Source: Entophlyctis helioformis (taxonomy: Eukaryota > Chytridiomycota > Chytridiomycetes > Chytridiales > Chytriomycetaceae). From it: DNA of 59,209 nucleotides. The notes below the pieces were generated by a model that was not told where the DNA came from, searched no databases, and saw only the letters and a program-made list of their open reading frames with translations. Positions 20,490 through 32,121 of this stretch are shown here, one piece after another. How positions within the stretch are numbered: position 1 is the first letter of the stretch; each line of letters begins with the position of its first letter. The stretch covers positions 1 through 59,209 of the forward strand of contig JAHLKH010000175.1 in the NCBI GenBank assembly GCA_025526915.1, written 5' to 3'. The position numbers and the translations under genes are program-made.

Positions 20490-22412
20490 TCACTCGGCCT
20501 TGGGACGGAGCAGAAACAGCGTGTGCTGTCCGCCAGCAGCCGCCGCGATCACATGCCGGCCCTTGAGCGTAAACTCGGACGGCTCTGGCGAGTCCTCGCC
20601 GCCGTTGGCCAGCTGGTTCATCTCGCCGTATCCCCAGCCGTAGAGCTTGTTGATGCCGCTCTCCTTGTCCTTGCAGACAGCCAGCGAGAAGGCACCGTTG
20701 GCCGACACGCTCACGGTGTTGGTCAGCGACGGCAGGTGCTTGGCTTCTTCGAGACGCTCGGTGCTGGAGAAGCCCAGCTGGCCAGAGTCACCACGTCCAA
20801 ACGTGTGAACATTGCCTGTAACGCATGGATCGTGCCGTCAGTGATTGCCACCAAATCGTACCCTCAGAGTACGCCGGCTTCGTACCTTTTTGGTCCAGGA
20901 CAACCGTGTGGTGCTCGCCGCCAGACACAAGAGCGATGCCATCTGCTGGCTCAAGACCCTCGACCTGCTCGGGGTTGTCGTGATCCTCGGCATCGCCGAG
21001 TCCGAGCTGGCCGTAGTTGTTGAGGCCAAACGAGAAAAGCGCCTGGGTCTCGTGCACCATGAACGTGTGGTATCCGCCGCAGTAGACGTGCGTGAAGCGC
21101 GAACTTAAGCGGTGCGGAGGACGGAAGTTGACTGGACGCGGCGTCAGAGATGCCTCGACCAAGTGACGCGAAATGACCTTGCGACCAAGCTGGCCCTGTT
21201 CACCGACACCCCAGGTGTAGATCTTGCCTAGATTTGCAGCATGGCAGACTTCCAGTCAGACTTTGTTTCGTCGTGTGCATTCAGCCCCCACAACAGGCGA
21301 CGACGCACCATCGCGGCCAACAGCGACAAGATGGTTGGTGCCAGCAGCGATCTGCACAACACTCTTGAGCTCAGGAATCAGGTGCGGCCGGTCCTGGATC
21401 TTGATGCCAGGTGCAAACCCAAAGATGCCCGTCTTGTCACGGAATGTGCCCCAGGCGTAGACTCTGCTCAAGCCACCAAGGTCAGCGACGCGTTCCAAAG
21501 CAGCAGCCGTCAAGGGACAGAGCCTGACGCATGGCCCACACACCTTCCCTCGCGGGTCAGGGCAGCAGAGATGGAGTCACCGCAGGCAGCCGTGACAATG
21601 AATTCCTTGTCAAGACCCTCGACGGGTCCAGGCTCAGTCTCTTCACCGTCGCGTCCTGATGGGATGCAGTGCATAAGCAACACTTGGGGGTCAGCCAAGC
21701 TATTGGCTTGCTGGCATGCCATCCAAGCCGGCGCACATACCCAGAGCCTTCTGATCGTTGCATCCCCAAGAGTACAGCTTGCCGTCGAGAGAGAGGGCAA
21801 GATTGTGCAGGCCGCCGGCGTAGACACCGACAATCTGCTTCTCCTTGAAGTAGTGCAGCAGAGCCGGACGCTCCTTTTCAAGCACCTCCTGTCCGAGACC
21901 CAGCTGGCCGCAGTCGCCGCTGCCGACCACAAAAACGTCGCCGACTTCGGTGTTGGGGAGCGACAGGTGCGGCACTGGACAGAGAGCGCATATCGCATGC
22001 ATGAGAAGGCTGGACGCTTCTGCTGGCAGGTGGCGGCAGCACAGGCGAGATCGCTGAGCCATCCTCACTCACCGATGCTGGCTTGGCGAGTCAGTTTGGC
22101 CGTGGCAGCACTTGCGCTGCGAGGGACGGCGTCGGTTGGCTTGGCGGGCTTTACGGCCATTGGAACCGGTACATCTGGCTTGGCAGCCGTTGCCACGGCC
22201 GTCTTCTTTCTGGATGCCGTCGTTGACGCCGACGCTGATGCCGATGCCGATGCCGATGCAGCAGCGGTGGCGGCAGGCACGGATGCGCTCTTGGCCAGCC
22301 GTGTGGGTCTGCGAGACGAGCCAGCAGCGACAGCGTCTGCCGTGGCGGCCTTTTTGGGCGGCGATGTCTTGGGCGGCTCGTCGTCGGTCGTTCGCTTGGC
22401 TCCGCGCTTCAT
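20490..22412 (-). CDS. RCC1: RCC1-type regulator of chromosome condensation (Ran guanine-nucleotide exchange factor)
   Basis: Six exons were joined by hand: 22412-22073, 21974-21741, 21655-21544, 21463-21309, 21227-20886 and 20815-20490. They give 502 residues with every phase consistent. A basic, Ala-rich N-terminus (MKRGAKRTTDDEPPKTSPPKK) is typical of nuclear RCC1 proteins that bind chromatin. Seven-bladed propeller repeats follow: DVFVVGSGDCGQLGLG, KLYSWGCNDQKALG, RVYAWGTFRDKTG, KIYTWGVGEQGQLG, ALFSFGLNNYGQLGLG, NVHTFGRGDSGQLGF and LYGWGYGEMNQL. By family knowledge it loads GTP on Ran and drives nuclear transport and spindle assembly. It is divergent from the small ORF at 22634 with a ~220-bp gap. 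Confidence 0.93.
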
Positions 22413-22633
22413 GGTGACGCTCGTGTCTGGCTGCTTCTGCAGGCGATCCGCCACGAGCACGCCGGCGTGTGTGTCAGTATGCCAGTATGCCAGTATGCCA
22501 GCAAGCTGTCGGCAATATGCGCACAGACAGGCAACAGACAGGCAACAGACAGGCCGGCAACAGGCACGCACACAAGCGAGAGATCACGCACGATCTTGCC
22601 GTGTCGACCGCCAACCCGACGCTGGCTGCCAAA

Positions 22634-22975
22634 ATGCTCAACTCGTTGCCGCTGGTGGTGCGCGGTGGTGCCCGGCAGCTGCTGCGCGGCCAATCGCAGG
22701 TGCTTGCCATGCGGCGCCAGCTGTGGGCTGCCGTGCTGCCCATGGCCACGCCATCCAGGGCCATGCACGCCATCGCTGCCATGCCACCGACGGCCGCCAC
22801 GCCACGGACTGCGCTTGTGTCCGCGGCCCGACGCTTCCACTCGCACACAAGCCCGCTGCTCGCTCAGCAGCACGGCCAGCAGCACGGCCAGCAGCCCGCC
22901 GTCCACCACCCGCGCACCTTACGCCAGCGCTTATCCAACGGCTGGGACCAGACGGTCAAGATTGTCATGAGCTGA
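22634..22975 (+). CDS. Small Arg/Ala/His-rich protein, possibly mitochondrial
   Basis: A 113-residue frame beginning MLNSLPLVVRGGARQLLRGQ. The first ~75 residues are rich in Arg, Ala and Leu without acidic residues, like a mitochondrial targeting sequence; a Gln/His run (QQHGQQHGQQ) follows and the end is LSNGWDQTVKIVMS. It is divergent from RCC1. No family is recognised, and a missed 3' exon is possible. Confidence 0.35.
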   Translation: MLNSLPLVVRGGARQLLRGQSQVLAMRRQLWAAVLPMATPSRAMHAIAAMPPTAATPRTALVSAARRFHSHTSPLLAQQHGQQHGQQPAVHHPRTLRQRLSNGWDQTVKIVMS

Positions 22976-24100
22976 ATTGCAGCGAGTCTCTCTCCGAGTA
23001 GCATCTTCTCAGTCAATGTCCCACTGCATCCAACAAGCGTCCTGATATGCATCTTCATTGTGACCCAGTGCGATGCAGTTGGTGTAGCCTGACTGGCCAG
23101 CTGGTCCATGGACTGGTTGGCCGTTGACGCACTGCCTGCATCGCCCCTCTGCTCTGGATCGTCCTTGTCAACAAGCACAGTGCATGCAAGACTTGGGTAG
23201 TCAGGATCGTCGCCATCATCGTCGTTGTTGTGGTTGTTGAATGAATCGAGAGTGCTTGGTCTGTCTGTCTGGCCACTCCAGTTGCTGCTCAGTGGATGGC
23301 ATCCAAGATGCCATCGCACCAAGTGCAATGTGGCCAGACACGCCTGCCAGCACTCGCGTCCTCCTCACCAATCTCGTCTGGATCATTGTCGCCGAGTGTG
23401 CTGCTCATCGAGTGTGCTGCCACTGCCTTGTTTGGCATCCAAGTCGGCATGCCAATCCAGCTGTCCAGCAAGCAGTTCCTGCAGCCAACTCCAAGGATCG
23501 GCCCATTGAGCACGTCTCAGTGGCTGCTCATCTGCGGCTGCTGCATCCCATGTCGCAGTCGGAAAGCACCAGGCAGCTCGGCCCTGCGATGCCAATGCTC
23601 TCGCTGTCCTCTTGAACAACAGCCAGATCGCCCTGCTCACAGCCGTCTTGCCAACGTCTCTTGTTGCTGTTTGGACCCATCAGACAAGCACACAGTCTGT
23701 GCCAAGACCACGCAGACACGGCCGTCAGACTGCTGTGCCATCGTCATCAAGTGGAAATGGAGCATGCCTGGACAGACAACGAGTCAACGCACCTGCTCGC
23801 CTGTCTGCAGCCTGCCTTCTGTCCGCCCGCCTTGTTGGGCACGCCTCTCAGACGGCCACGACCACGCTGCTCTGCTGCATGGCCTGCTGCATGGCCTGCT
23901 GCATGCCACCTTGAGCAGTGAGCCTCGCAGTCTCCCCTGAAAGGACTCGTCCAGCAAGCGAGTGTTGTCCCATATCCGTGCTGTCGCCTGTGCCATGGGC
24001 CGTGTGCACCCGACCCTCAGCCAGCCAGCCAGCCAGCCAGCTGCGTTCAACGCACGCGGCGATCTCGCAACTTTCCGACCGTCTCAACAACCGCGCGGCC
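22976..24100. other. Region without a convincing gene, 1.1 kb
   Basis: Minus-strand frames contain Asp-rich stretches (NHNNDDDGDDPDY near 23200; GDNDPDEIGEEDASAG near 23370) that could be exon remnants, but no splice-consistent gene could be built. A GCATGGCCTGCT tandem repeat occurs near 23875-23905. Confidence 0.35.
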
Positions 24101-27100
24101 ATGGACGGCCACAACCACAACAACTTCGACGGCCGCAACCACAACAACCAGAACCACAACCACGACGGCCACAGCCAAAACCACGGCCGCACACACGACG
24201 TGCACCTGCAGCAGCATCCGCAGCCCAGCCGCCACGACGTCGACGCCGACGCCAACCACCACGTCGTCCACCACGACTACAACGTCCGGCAGCACCCGCA
24301 GCCGCACTATTCGCTCGTGCATCTGCAGCATCCGCCCCGCAACAGCCCGCCCAGTCTGGGCCATCGCCCCGCATGGCCTGGCCACCAGGCGCTGCCCAGC
24401 CACCCGCCCGGCTACTCGTCTGGCCATCCGTCTGGCCCATGGTCGGCGCCACAGCCGCTCTCGCATTCACCGCATCCGCCGAATGATCGCCACATGCCGC
24501 CGAGCGCACACGATGCCCACGATGCCCACGATGCTCAACATCGCTTCCACAGCCGCAGCGCATCCAATGGCCACATGCCGCCTCTCTCCTACACTTCAAT
24601 CGATCAGCCTCACCAACAACAGCATCAACAACATCAGCAATATCAGCATCAACAGCAATACCCAGATCCAGGCCCAGAACCAATCCAGCCATCGCAGAAC
24701 CAGCCGCATTCATCCAGCCGGCCCCAGACAACCGTCGATGATCTGCTGCACAACATGCTCAACGGCTACGTCGATGGCTATACGCGGCATTCTCCGTCTG
24801 GCTCGCCACCGTCTATTACGCCTGCATCTGCATCTGCACCTGCACCTGCATTTGGATCTGGATCTGCATCTGGATCTGCATCAGGACCTGCTTCAGCCCC
24901 TCGAACAGATGCCAATGGCGCTTCTTCAGCCATTGTCATTCACGACCGAGACACGCCGTCTTCGCAAGACCGGCTGCGGCTGATGCAGCAACGCCAGATG
25001 CAGCGCCAGCACCAGCAAGCCGGGCAGAATGCCCACCTGTCCCATCTCAAGTCTCTCCTGCCTGGCCACCCTCTCCGACGCCCGTCGTCTGCTGGCGGCA
25101 AGTGCATTCATGCATTCATGCGTGTTCGGCATCGCCGCTCTATGGTTTTACACCCTGCTGACTGCTGCATGCATGTCGCCTTTCCCAGGCCAGTCACCCG
25201 CTGCCGCGGCCCAACAGCCTGCATTCACTCCTGCAAACACGCAGCACAGATCGCAGCCCGCGAGCCAGCAGTCCACTCAGCAACAGCAGCAGATGCAAAC
25301 GGGGCGGCCGTATACTCCACAGCAGCATCAGCAGCATCAGCCAACTGTCGCTTCAACCGCGAATCTGCATCGCCCTCAGCCGAGACTCGCAGTCCCCAGA
25401 CCCGTGTTGGGATCGTCTGGGCAGGCACCTGAACCTTCCGCGTCATCTGCAAACAAAACCACCATCGCCACCGCCACGACAAAGCCCGTCATCGACCTCA
25501 CACGGGACAACACCTCGGACTCTGACGACAGCGGCAGCATCATCATCACGTCCGACACTACCGGTTCCGCAACAGCAGGAACTTCCAGTGCAGCAGCAGC
25601 CACCGCTCGCACGATTCTGCCCACTGTATCCCGCTCCAACGACGATGTGCAGATCACAGGCATGACCGTCGCCAAACCCCAACCCGTTCCATCCCTCGAA
25701 GAAACGCAGGCCTGCTTCGGCTCGCTGGACGTTGCGATCGCTCGCGGCGTCGGCACCAACCTAACCCACATCAGGAACACCATCTCGCCTTCTGTCGGCT
25801 ACATCCATGTCCTCTTTGACTTGCACTCGCAGGGCTCCGAAACCGGTGCGTTCCTGCCATTGCACCACACTGTCGCACTGTCGCACTGCCGCACCTTCTA
25901 ATGCTTTGCGTGCACAGCCCTTCTGGTCAAGGTCCGAGACAGTCGACTGCTGGTAAGCCACACGCAGCATATCTTGGCTCGGTGCATGCAGCGCCCGTGC
26001 CATGCCCTCTGCCAGCCCCTCGTTGGCCATCGCATGCACATCAGCGCCGGCTGGATGGCCATCGATGGGAGGTGTCTGCCGTTGCCCACGTCCCGGTCAG
26101 CTGACTGGCCGGTCGGTGCCTGCAACCGCCCGTGTGATTCGTGCACTGTGCTCACATGAATGCGTGTGCGCTGCGCACTCGCTCCCAATGCTCGCAGCTC
26201 GGCATCGTCGAGGAAAGGGTGACGCAGGCGATTATGCCCATCCTGAGGTACATGTCGCTCGAGGGCTTCCTGGACATGAACACCATCTCGGTATGTCCCC
26301 CTCGCTGTCGCCTCCCATCCATTGCCCCGTCCATTGCCCCAGCCCCTGTCTGGCTGTCGCCTTGGTCGCGCTGTCCGCCGACTGTGCGCGTGACGCGTCA
26401 TGTGAACAAACACTCAGTCTGGTGCAATCACATGATTGCGGTGCACACGCCATGGAAACACGGATCGGCCCGTTGGTTCACGCACCCTCTTGCAAACGGC
26501 TCTCGCACGCGAATCTCGCACAACAACGCTTGGACCTGGACAGCCGCACAAGGCACACGCAAGGCTCAAGATCAACGTGTACGGCAAGCGCGGCTTCGCT
26601 GCAACGTTTGGCAACGTCATCTCTGCGTCGCGCATCCAGCTGTACAGACCCGAGCGGCACTCGCAGCCGTACGTCAACCCATACAGCATCGCTCAGACAC
26701 CTTCCGCATCGCGGCAGTATCTGGCGTTCCAGCAGGGGTCCCAGTCCGATGCGGCCGCTGCAAAGGATCTCGTCGAGCTGGCCAAATCCCAGATCGAGGC
26801 CGTGTACAACTCGCTCACGTCTCCGCAGGACCTGGAGCAGGCCGAGCAGAGCCCGTTGCTCACCACGATCCTCTACAAGCATCAGAAGCAGGCGCTGTTC
26901 TTTATGATGCAGCGTGAAACGTCCTGGGATATCGACCAGCCAGATGCGGCGCACCACACCTTTTGGAAACGCAGCGTAGATGGCGGGTACAAGAACACGA
27001 TTACCGGTCTCGTCGTTCCGTCGCGGCCAGCTCTAGCTCGCGGCGGGATCCTTGCTGGTGAGCTGCCCTCTTTCAGCCCATCCGGCTTTCGCCATGACCC

Positions 27101-29652
27101 GGTGTTTGCTGACTTGGACCTCTTGAATGGGACAGACGACATGGGCCTGGGCAAGACCATCGAGGTCATCTCACTGATCCTCAAAACCAAGCCCGATGCG
27201 CCGCTTCATCCGCCGCCACAACAGCCGGACCCCTGCGACACCGCCCTCTCCAGGCACCGATCAGACCCGTTTGGGTTTGTGCCCGCCAAGCTTTTGCCCA
27301 ACCATACCCGCGACGCCATTCCCATCATTGGCGGCAGGATCCCGTCCAAGTCGACGCTGATTGTGTGTCCGCTCTCGACAGTCGCCAACTGGGAAGACCA
27401 GATCGAGTCGCATTCCTTGCCAGGCTCTCTTTCCGTCTATGTGTACCACGGCACTGCCAAGTCGATGGACCCCGTCTTTATTGCATCGCACGATGTTGTC
27501 ATTACAACGTACAACACGCTCGGCAATTCGTACTCGCGCGACCCGAGGTCATTCAAGCCCACCAAGCAGCAGAACGCTCAGCAGCAGCAGCAGCATGGGC
27601 TGGCCGCGTCGACAACAACGAGCGGGAGCGGGAGCGCAGCAACCGGCCAGCACTCCCCTTTGCACGAGATTCACTGGCACCGCGTTGTGCTCGACGAGGC
27701 GCACATTATCAAATCCTCATCGACGGTGCAATGCAACGCATCATGCGCGCTCAGTGCACACACCCGCTGGTGCCTCACGGGCACGCCCATCCAAAACCGC
27801 ATGGACGATCTCTACGCGCTCGTGCGGTTCCTCCGGCTCAAGCCGCTCGACCTTAAGCCCCACTGGTCGCAGTATATTGCTCGGCCCATCAAGCTGCAGC
27901 AAAACAACTCGATCGGGCTGTCGCGGCTGCAGACGCTCATGAAAGCCATCACGCTGCGACGCACCAAGGGCCAGATGATCGACGGCAAGCCGCTCCTTGA
28001 CATCCCGGCCAAGACGGAGTCGGTTGTCCTGCTCGTCCTCGGCCAGCGAGAGCGCGATGTATATGACACGGTGCACACAAAGGCCAAGCGGCTGTTTCGG
28101 CGGCTCGAAGCAAGCGATGCGGTGCTCAAGAACTATATGCATGTGCTTGAGGCTATCCTCCGCATGCGGCAAGCGTGTACGCATCCGCGCTTGTGTAATG
28201 ATGCGGCTGTGGTCGACAAGATACGTGACTGGTCGAGCGGGGGCAGCGATGGCGGCGGATCGACGGCAGTGCAGCAGCTGCAACTGCAACAGATGGCTGG
28301 TGCTGAGAGCCTGAACATGAGCCTGAACATGACCGCGGATGGGGACGGGGACGCAGACGCGCTGGGAATCAGCGCGGAACCGTTTCCGCCGTCGCTGCGC
28401 ATGGCGCGGCATATGCTGTCCTTGTACCGCGAGACGGGCGACGACAAGTGCTGCGCGTGCGACAATACTGTTGATGGCCAGGAACGCACTGTCGCGCTGA
28501 GCGCATGTGGGCATCTGTGAGTCTGGTTGCTGGCTGATGCTGGTGGCGGGTGGCTATGGGCTTGTGGCTGACTGGACTCGGATCTGGCGCGTATCGCTTG
28601 GCAGGTTCTGTGGCGAGTGTGCACAACGGATTCCAAAGAAACGGGGCGGGCAGTGTCCGCAGTGTTCCGCGCTCATCACGGCCAAGGACATTAAGGAATA
28701 CCCGGACCTGGACACGACGGTATGCTGCCTTGATTGCATCGGTTTTGGGCCTGGTTGGTTTGACTGCTGACTCGTTGATGCTGCATTTACAGACCGCCGA
28801 CGCGGTGGACGACGAAGGCGGTGAAGTGATTCCGCTCAATATGCCAGACATGGATAGCAAGATGGTCCAGCCGGCGAGCGGAAGCGGCGTGCTGCAGGGA
28901 CACTGGCTGCTGTATCCGACCAAAGTCACGGCGCTGCTCAACCATCTGGTCAGCGTGCGCGACGCAGACGTGGCTGGCGAGCCGCCCGTCAAGAGCGTCG
29001 TGTTTTCCCAATGGAGGGAGATGCTCAACATGCTGGAGGTAAGCTCCTTGCACGCCGCTTTTCACCTTTGCATTCGCAGCAGTTGCTAACATTGTGCATA
29101 CAGCGTCCGCTGCGCGACCACGGTTTCGGCTACGCCAAGCTCGACGGCACCATGAACCGCCAACAGCGGCTAACGTCTCTCCAGGCCTTCAAGACGGACC
29201 CGCACACCACCGTGCTCATTGTCTCGCTCAAGACAGGCGGCGTCGGACTCAATCTCACGGTGGCGTCGCGCGTGTACATCATGGAGCCGTACTGGAACCC
29301 AGCGATTGAGCAGCAGGCTGTCGACCGCGTGCACCGGCTCGGCCAAACGCGGCCCGTTGTCGCGGTGCGGTTCATTGTCAAGGACTCGATCGAGGAGAAC
29401 ATCCTCGCGCTGCAGCGCAAGAAACTCGAGCTGGCGCGCGTAACCTTTAAGGAGGGCGACGACGACGACGGCGACGACGATGGCGGCAGCGGTGGCGACA
29501 GCGATGACGACGGACGCAAGCGCGGCAAGAAGGAGGATGGCGGCAAGGTCAAGCGTGGGCGGCGGCCGGCTGGCGCAGCGAGTGCAGGGAAAACAAAGCA
29601 CATGCAGCAGCAGAAGGAGCGATTGGATGATCTGCGGCTGTTGTTCAAATGA
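24101..29652 (+). CDS. HLTF/RAD5-type SWI2/SNF2 helicase with RING finger
   Basis: ATG 24101 starts a His/Gln/Pro-rich N-terminal tail of ~500 residues. A HIRAN-like part ends [20 protein letters not shown] (about 26.2 kb); its exon joins are not fully resolved. Then come [16 protein letters not shown], Walker A DDMGLGKT (split by intron 27058-27135), [13 protein letters not shown], a C3HC4 RING (CCACD...[15 protein letters not shown]...CPQCS, intron 28517-28604) and the helicase C domain with [18 protein letters not shown] and [11 protein letters not shown]. Further introns are 25122-25188, about 26291-26543, 28720-28792 and 29039-29103. The tail is acidic then basic. In this family the RING ubiquitinates PCNA and the ATPase remodels stalled replication forks. 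The core is intact. Confidence 0.88.
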
Positions 29653-29699
29653 AGCTCGTTGGTGTCGAGGGATGTCCTTTTACAGTGCCGAGCATGTTG

Positions 29700-29891
29700 G
29701 CATGGCTGAGTAGCGTGATGATGCTCAACACGACACATGCCATTCGCAGTCTGTTTGTGAGTGACGTCTGCTGTCAGCCCATGCCTGCACACGCTTGACA
29801 ATCGACACGTCAGCAACGCGCAGATCTGGAATGTTTGGTTTTGTGGCGAGTCAGCCTGGAAACCAACAAACAGTCACAGCGACCACAACGC
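29700..29891 (+). promoter_or_regulatory. Conserved 5' flank of F-box/ankyrin copy A2
   Basis: Same element as before A1, A3, A4, A5 and A7. The upstream-ORF ATG is at 29831, 61 nt before the family ATG at 29892, and that ORF stays open to 30058. Confidence 0.6.
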
Positions 29892-31848
29892 ATGGAGCAG
29901 CAGGAGAGCGGACGGCTGGCTGGCAATGCGGCGGCTGTAGCAGCTGTGGAGGACAGCACACAGCGCTCAGTGTCTCCATCTTCCGACAACGCTGGCGGCA
30001 ACAGCAGCAACAACGGCGAGCCGCACACTTATTACGCTGCAGCAGCCAACGACAGTGACGACGACGAAGACGAAGAGGAAGACGAATACGAAGACGAAGA
30101 CGAAGACGAAGACGATGCCGTCAACGACGACAGCTTCAGCGAGAGCGACTATTACGACGACGACGCCGACGGAGACAGCAGCAGCGAGAGCGACGACTAT
30201 GGCGACGATGACACCGACGAATGCAGCACCGACGATGATGACAGCGACGATGATGACAGCAGCGATGACAGCAACGACGACGAAGCAACCAAAAGCCACA
30301 ACAGCAACAGTGCTGCCGTGGCTGCAACCGGCGAGATGCCGTGGGGATCGTCGTGGTGGGACAAGATACCCGCAGAGATCCGTGACATGATCCTCGACTT
30401 TGTTGGCCCTCTCCAGCGCTTTCTCAACGGACAGCTCGGCACCAAGCAGCAGCTCGAGTGGAGCAAGGAGGACGAAGCAACTGCCGTGGCGATTTGGGTC
30501 GATGCCTTCAAGCGTGACTGGAAGGGCAACCTCTATCTGCTGCCAGACATGCTGCTATGGGTCGATCAAGGTCTCTGCGAAGCGCACTCTCGGTCCATGT
30601 ACGAGCGCCTGTGTCGTCACTTTCGGGGGTTGCCAGAGGCTCATTTTCGACAAACCACGGAGGCCTAGCAACCTGAATACCTATCATTACAAAGGTCGTT
30701 TGGGCTTAGATGTTCAGTCGCTGCTCCACATCCCCGCGCGCCATGGCTGGTTCGATCTGCTCGACTTTAAGCACCCGATCACTCTTGGCTGGTTTGCGAT
30801 CGAGTATGGCCATCCTGCTCTCCTGCGTCACCTCGCTTTCACACTCAAGGTCGTCAAGCTGTCGCGGTTCAAACGGTTTCACCATGAGCCGGCTATGGAT
30901 ATTGCTGTTAGAAGTGGCAGCCTGGAGATTGTGCAGATGCTGCACGACGCGGGCAACAACAACTGTACGGCCCATGCAATGGACTGGGCAGCTTCTCGTT
31001 GTCGATTGGACGTGATGCAGTGGCTTCATGCCAACAGGCGCGAGGGATGCACCGAACGGGCTTCGAAGGACGCGGCCTGGAACGGTCATCTACATGTCGT
31101 CAAATGGCTGGTCGAGCACTATCCATCCAAGATTCGAAAAGGCGCCGTCATTAAGGCAGCCGAAGGGGGACACGTTGACATACTCGCGCACCTGGTTCCT
31201 CGGTATCCTGCCCTTGTCGTTCAAGACGCCATTCAAGCTGCAGCCCGCGAGGGACACGTTGACGTTCTCACGCTCCTGCTTCCTCGGTTCCCTGACTTTG
31301 ATTCTCAAGCCGCCATCCGTTCTGCAGCCCAAAATGGGCACGTTGACGTTCTTGCGTTCCTGCTTCCTCGGTTCCCTGACTTTGATGCTCAAGCCGCTGT
31401 CATTGCTGCAGCCCAAAATGGGCACGTTGACGTTCTTGCGTTCCTGCTTTCCCGGTTTCCTGATTATAGAGTTCAAGCCGCCATGCGTCTTGCCGCATAC
31501 AAAGGCCGCCTGGAGGTGGTCAAGTGGTTCCACACACACCGACCGGACGCATTCACGCCACGCGTATTCACAGTGGCTGCGGAACAAGGTCATGCCGACA
31601 TCGTGCGGTTCTTGCTGGATTCTGGGCATGTGTTTGATGCGGCTCAGCTCCAGAAGGCCAGGAATCCCGCTCTCAAGCACATGATGGTCAAGAGACTGAC
31701 ACTTGAACGCGCTAAGGAACTGTTGGAGGATGCGTACAGGTCGCCATACGCGCAAATCATCAACCGGCTCGAAGCTGCAGTCAGTCGGCTTGAGGACGCC
31801 AAAGCCAAAGCCAAAGCCAAGGCAGACAACGAAGCCATCGCAAAGTAG
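29892..31848 (+). pseudogene. F-box-like/ankyrin protein A2, single +1 break in a G run
   Basis: The frame from ATG 29892 (MEQQESGRL) runs through a long acidic Asp/Ser module, the F-box-like IPAEIRDMILDFVGPL and to SMYERLCRHFRG. It then fails because 30625-30629 reads GGGGG where intact A4 has GGGG. Removing one G restores the frame to the stop at 31848. The rest carries the ARHGWFDLLD landmark, four tandem 28-residue units of the LAFLLPRFPD type (30% more than any sibling) and the coiled-coil tail (LTLERAKELLEDAY). Two neighbouring units are almost identical at DNA level, pointing to recent duplication. One homopolymer base decides whether this gene is alive, so sequencing error is a strong alternative. 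Confidence 0.8.
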
Positions 31849-31948
31849 CGCAAGACCAGTTTGAAATGAAGATCACGAGTGTGCTTGCTTTGGTGGATTG
31901 GCAGCTAAAGGCCAGACATGCTGGCTGCTGTGTCGATGGCAGACATGG

Positions 31949-32121
31949 ATGATGCACAATACGACACATGCCATTCGCAGTCTGTTTGTGAGTGATGTCT
32001 GCTGTCTGCCCATGCCTGCACACGCTTGAGAATCGCCGCGCCAGCATCGCGCAGATCTGGATGTTTGGTTTCGTGGCGAGTCAGCCTGGAAACCAACCAA
32101 CAGTCACAGCAACCACAACGC
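31949..32121 (+). promoter_or_regulatory. Conserved 5' flank of F-box/ankyrin copy A3
   Basis: Lies in the 273-bp spacer between A2 and A3. It has the same upstream-ORF ATG (32061) 61 nt before the start; here that ORF stays open to 32441. The preceding bases are GGATG rather than GGAATG. Confidence 0.6.

Noticed and set aside
21241..23001. 586-codon plus-strand open frame
   Set aside because: It runs antisense through RCC1 exons and introns. The minus-strand RCC1 model closes perfectly with propeller repeats, so this frame is chance.
29835..29891. N-terminal extension (MVLWRV or MVSWRV...) upstream of the family ATG
   Set aside because: The codon at that position is TTG, not ATG, in the copies checked; the first in-frame ATG is the one at MEQQESGRL.
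31250..31490. Tandem 84-bp units resembling a CRISPR or satellite array
   Set aside because: Units are in frame, code ankyrin helices and have no spacers; this is an intragenic protein repeat in a eukaryote.
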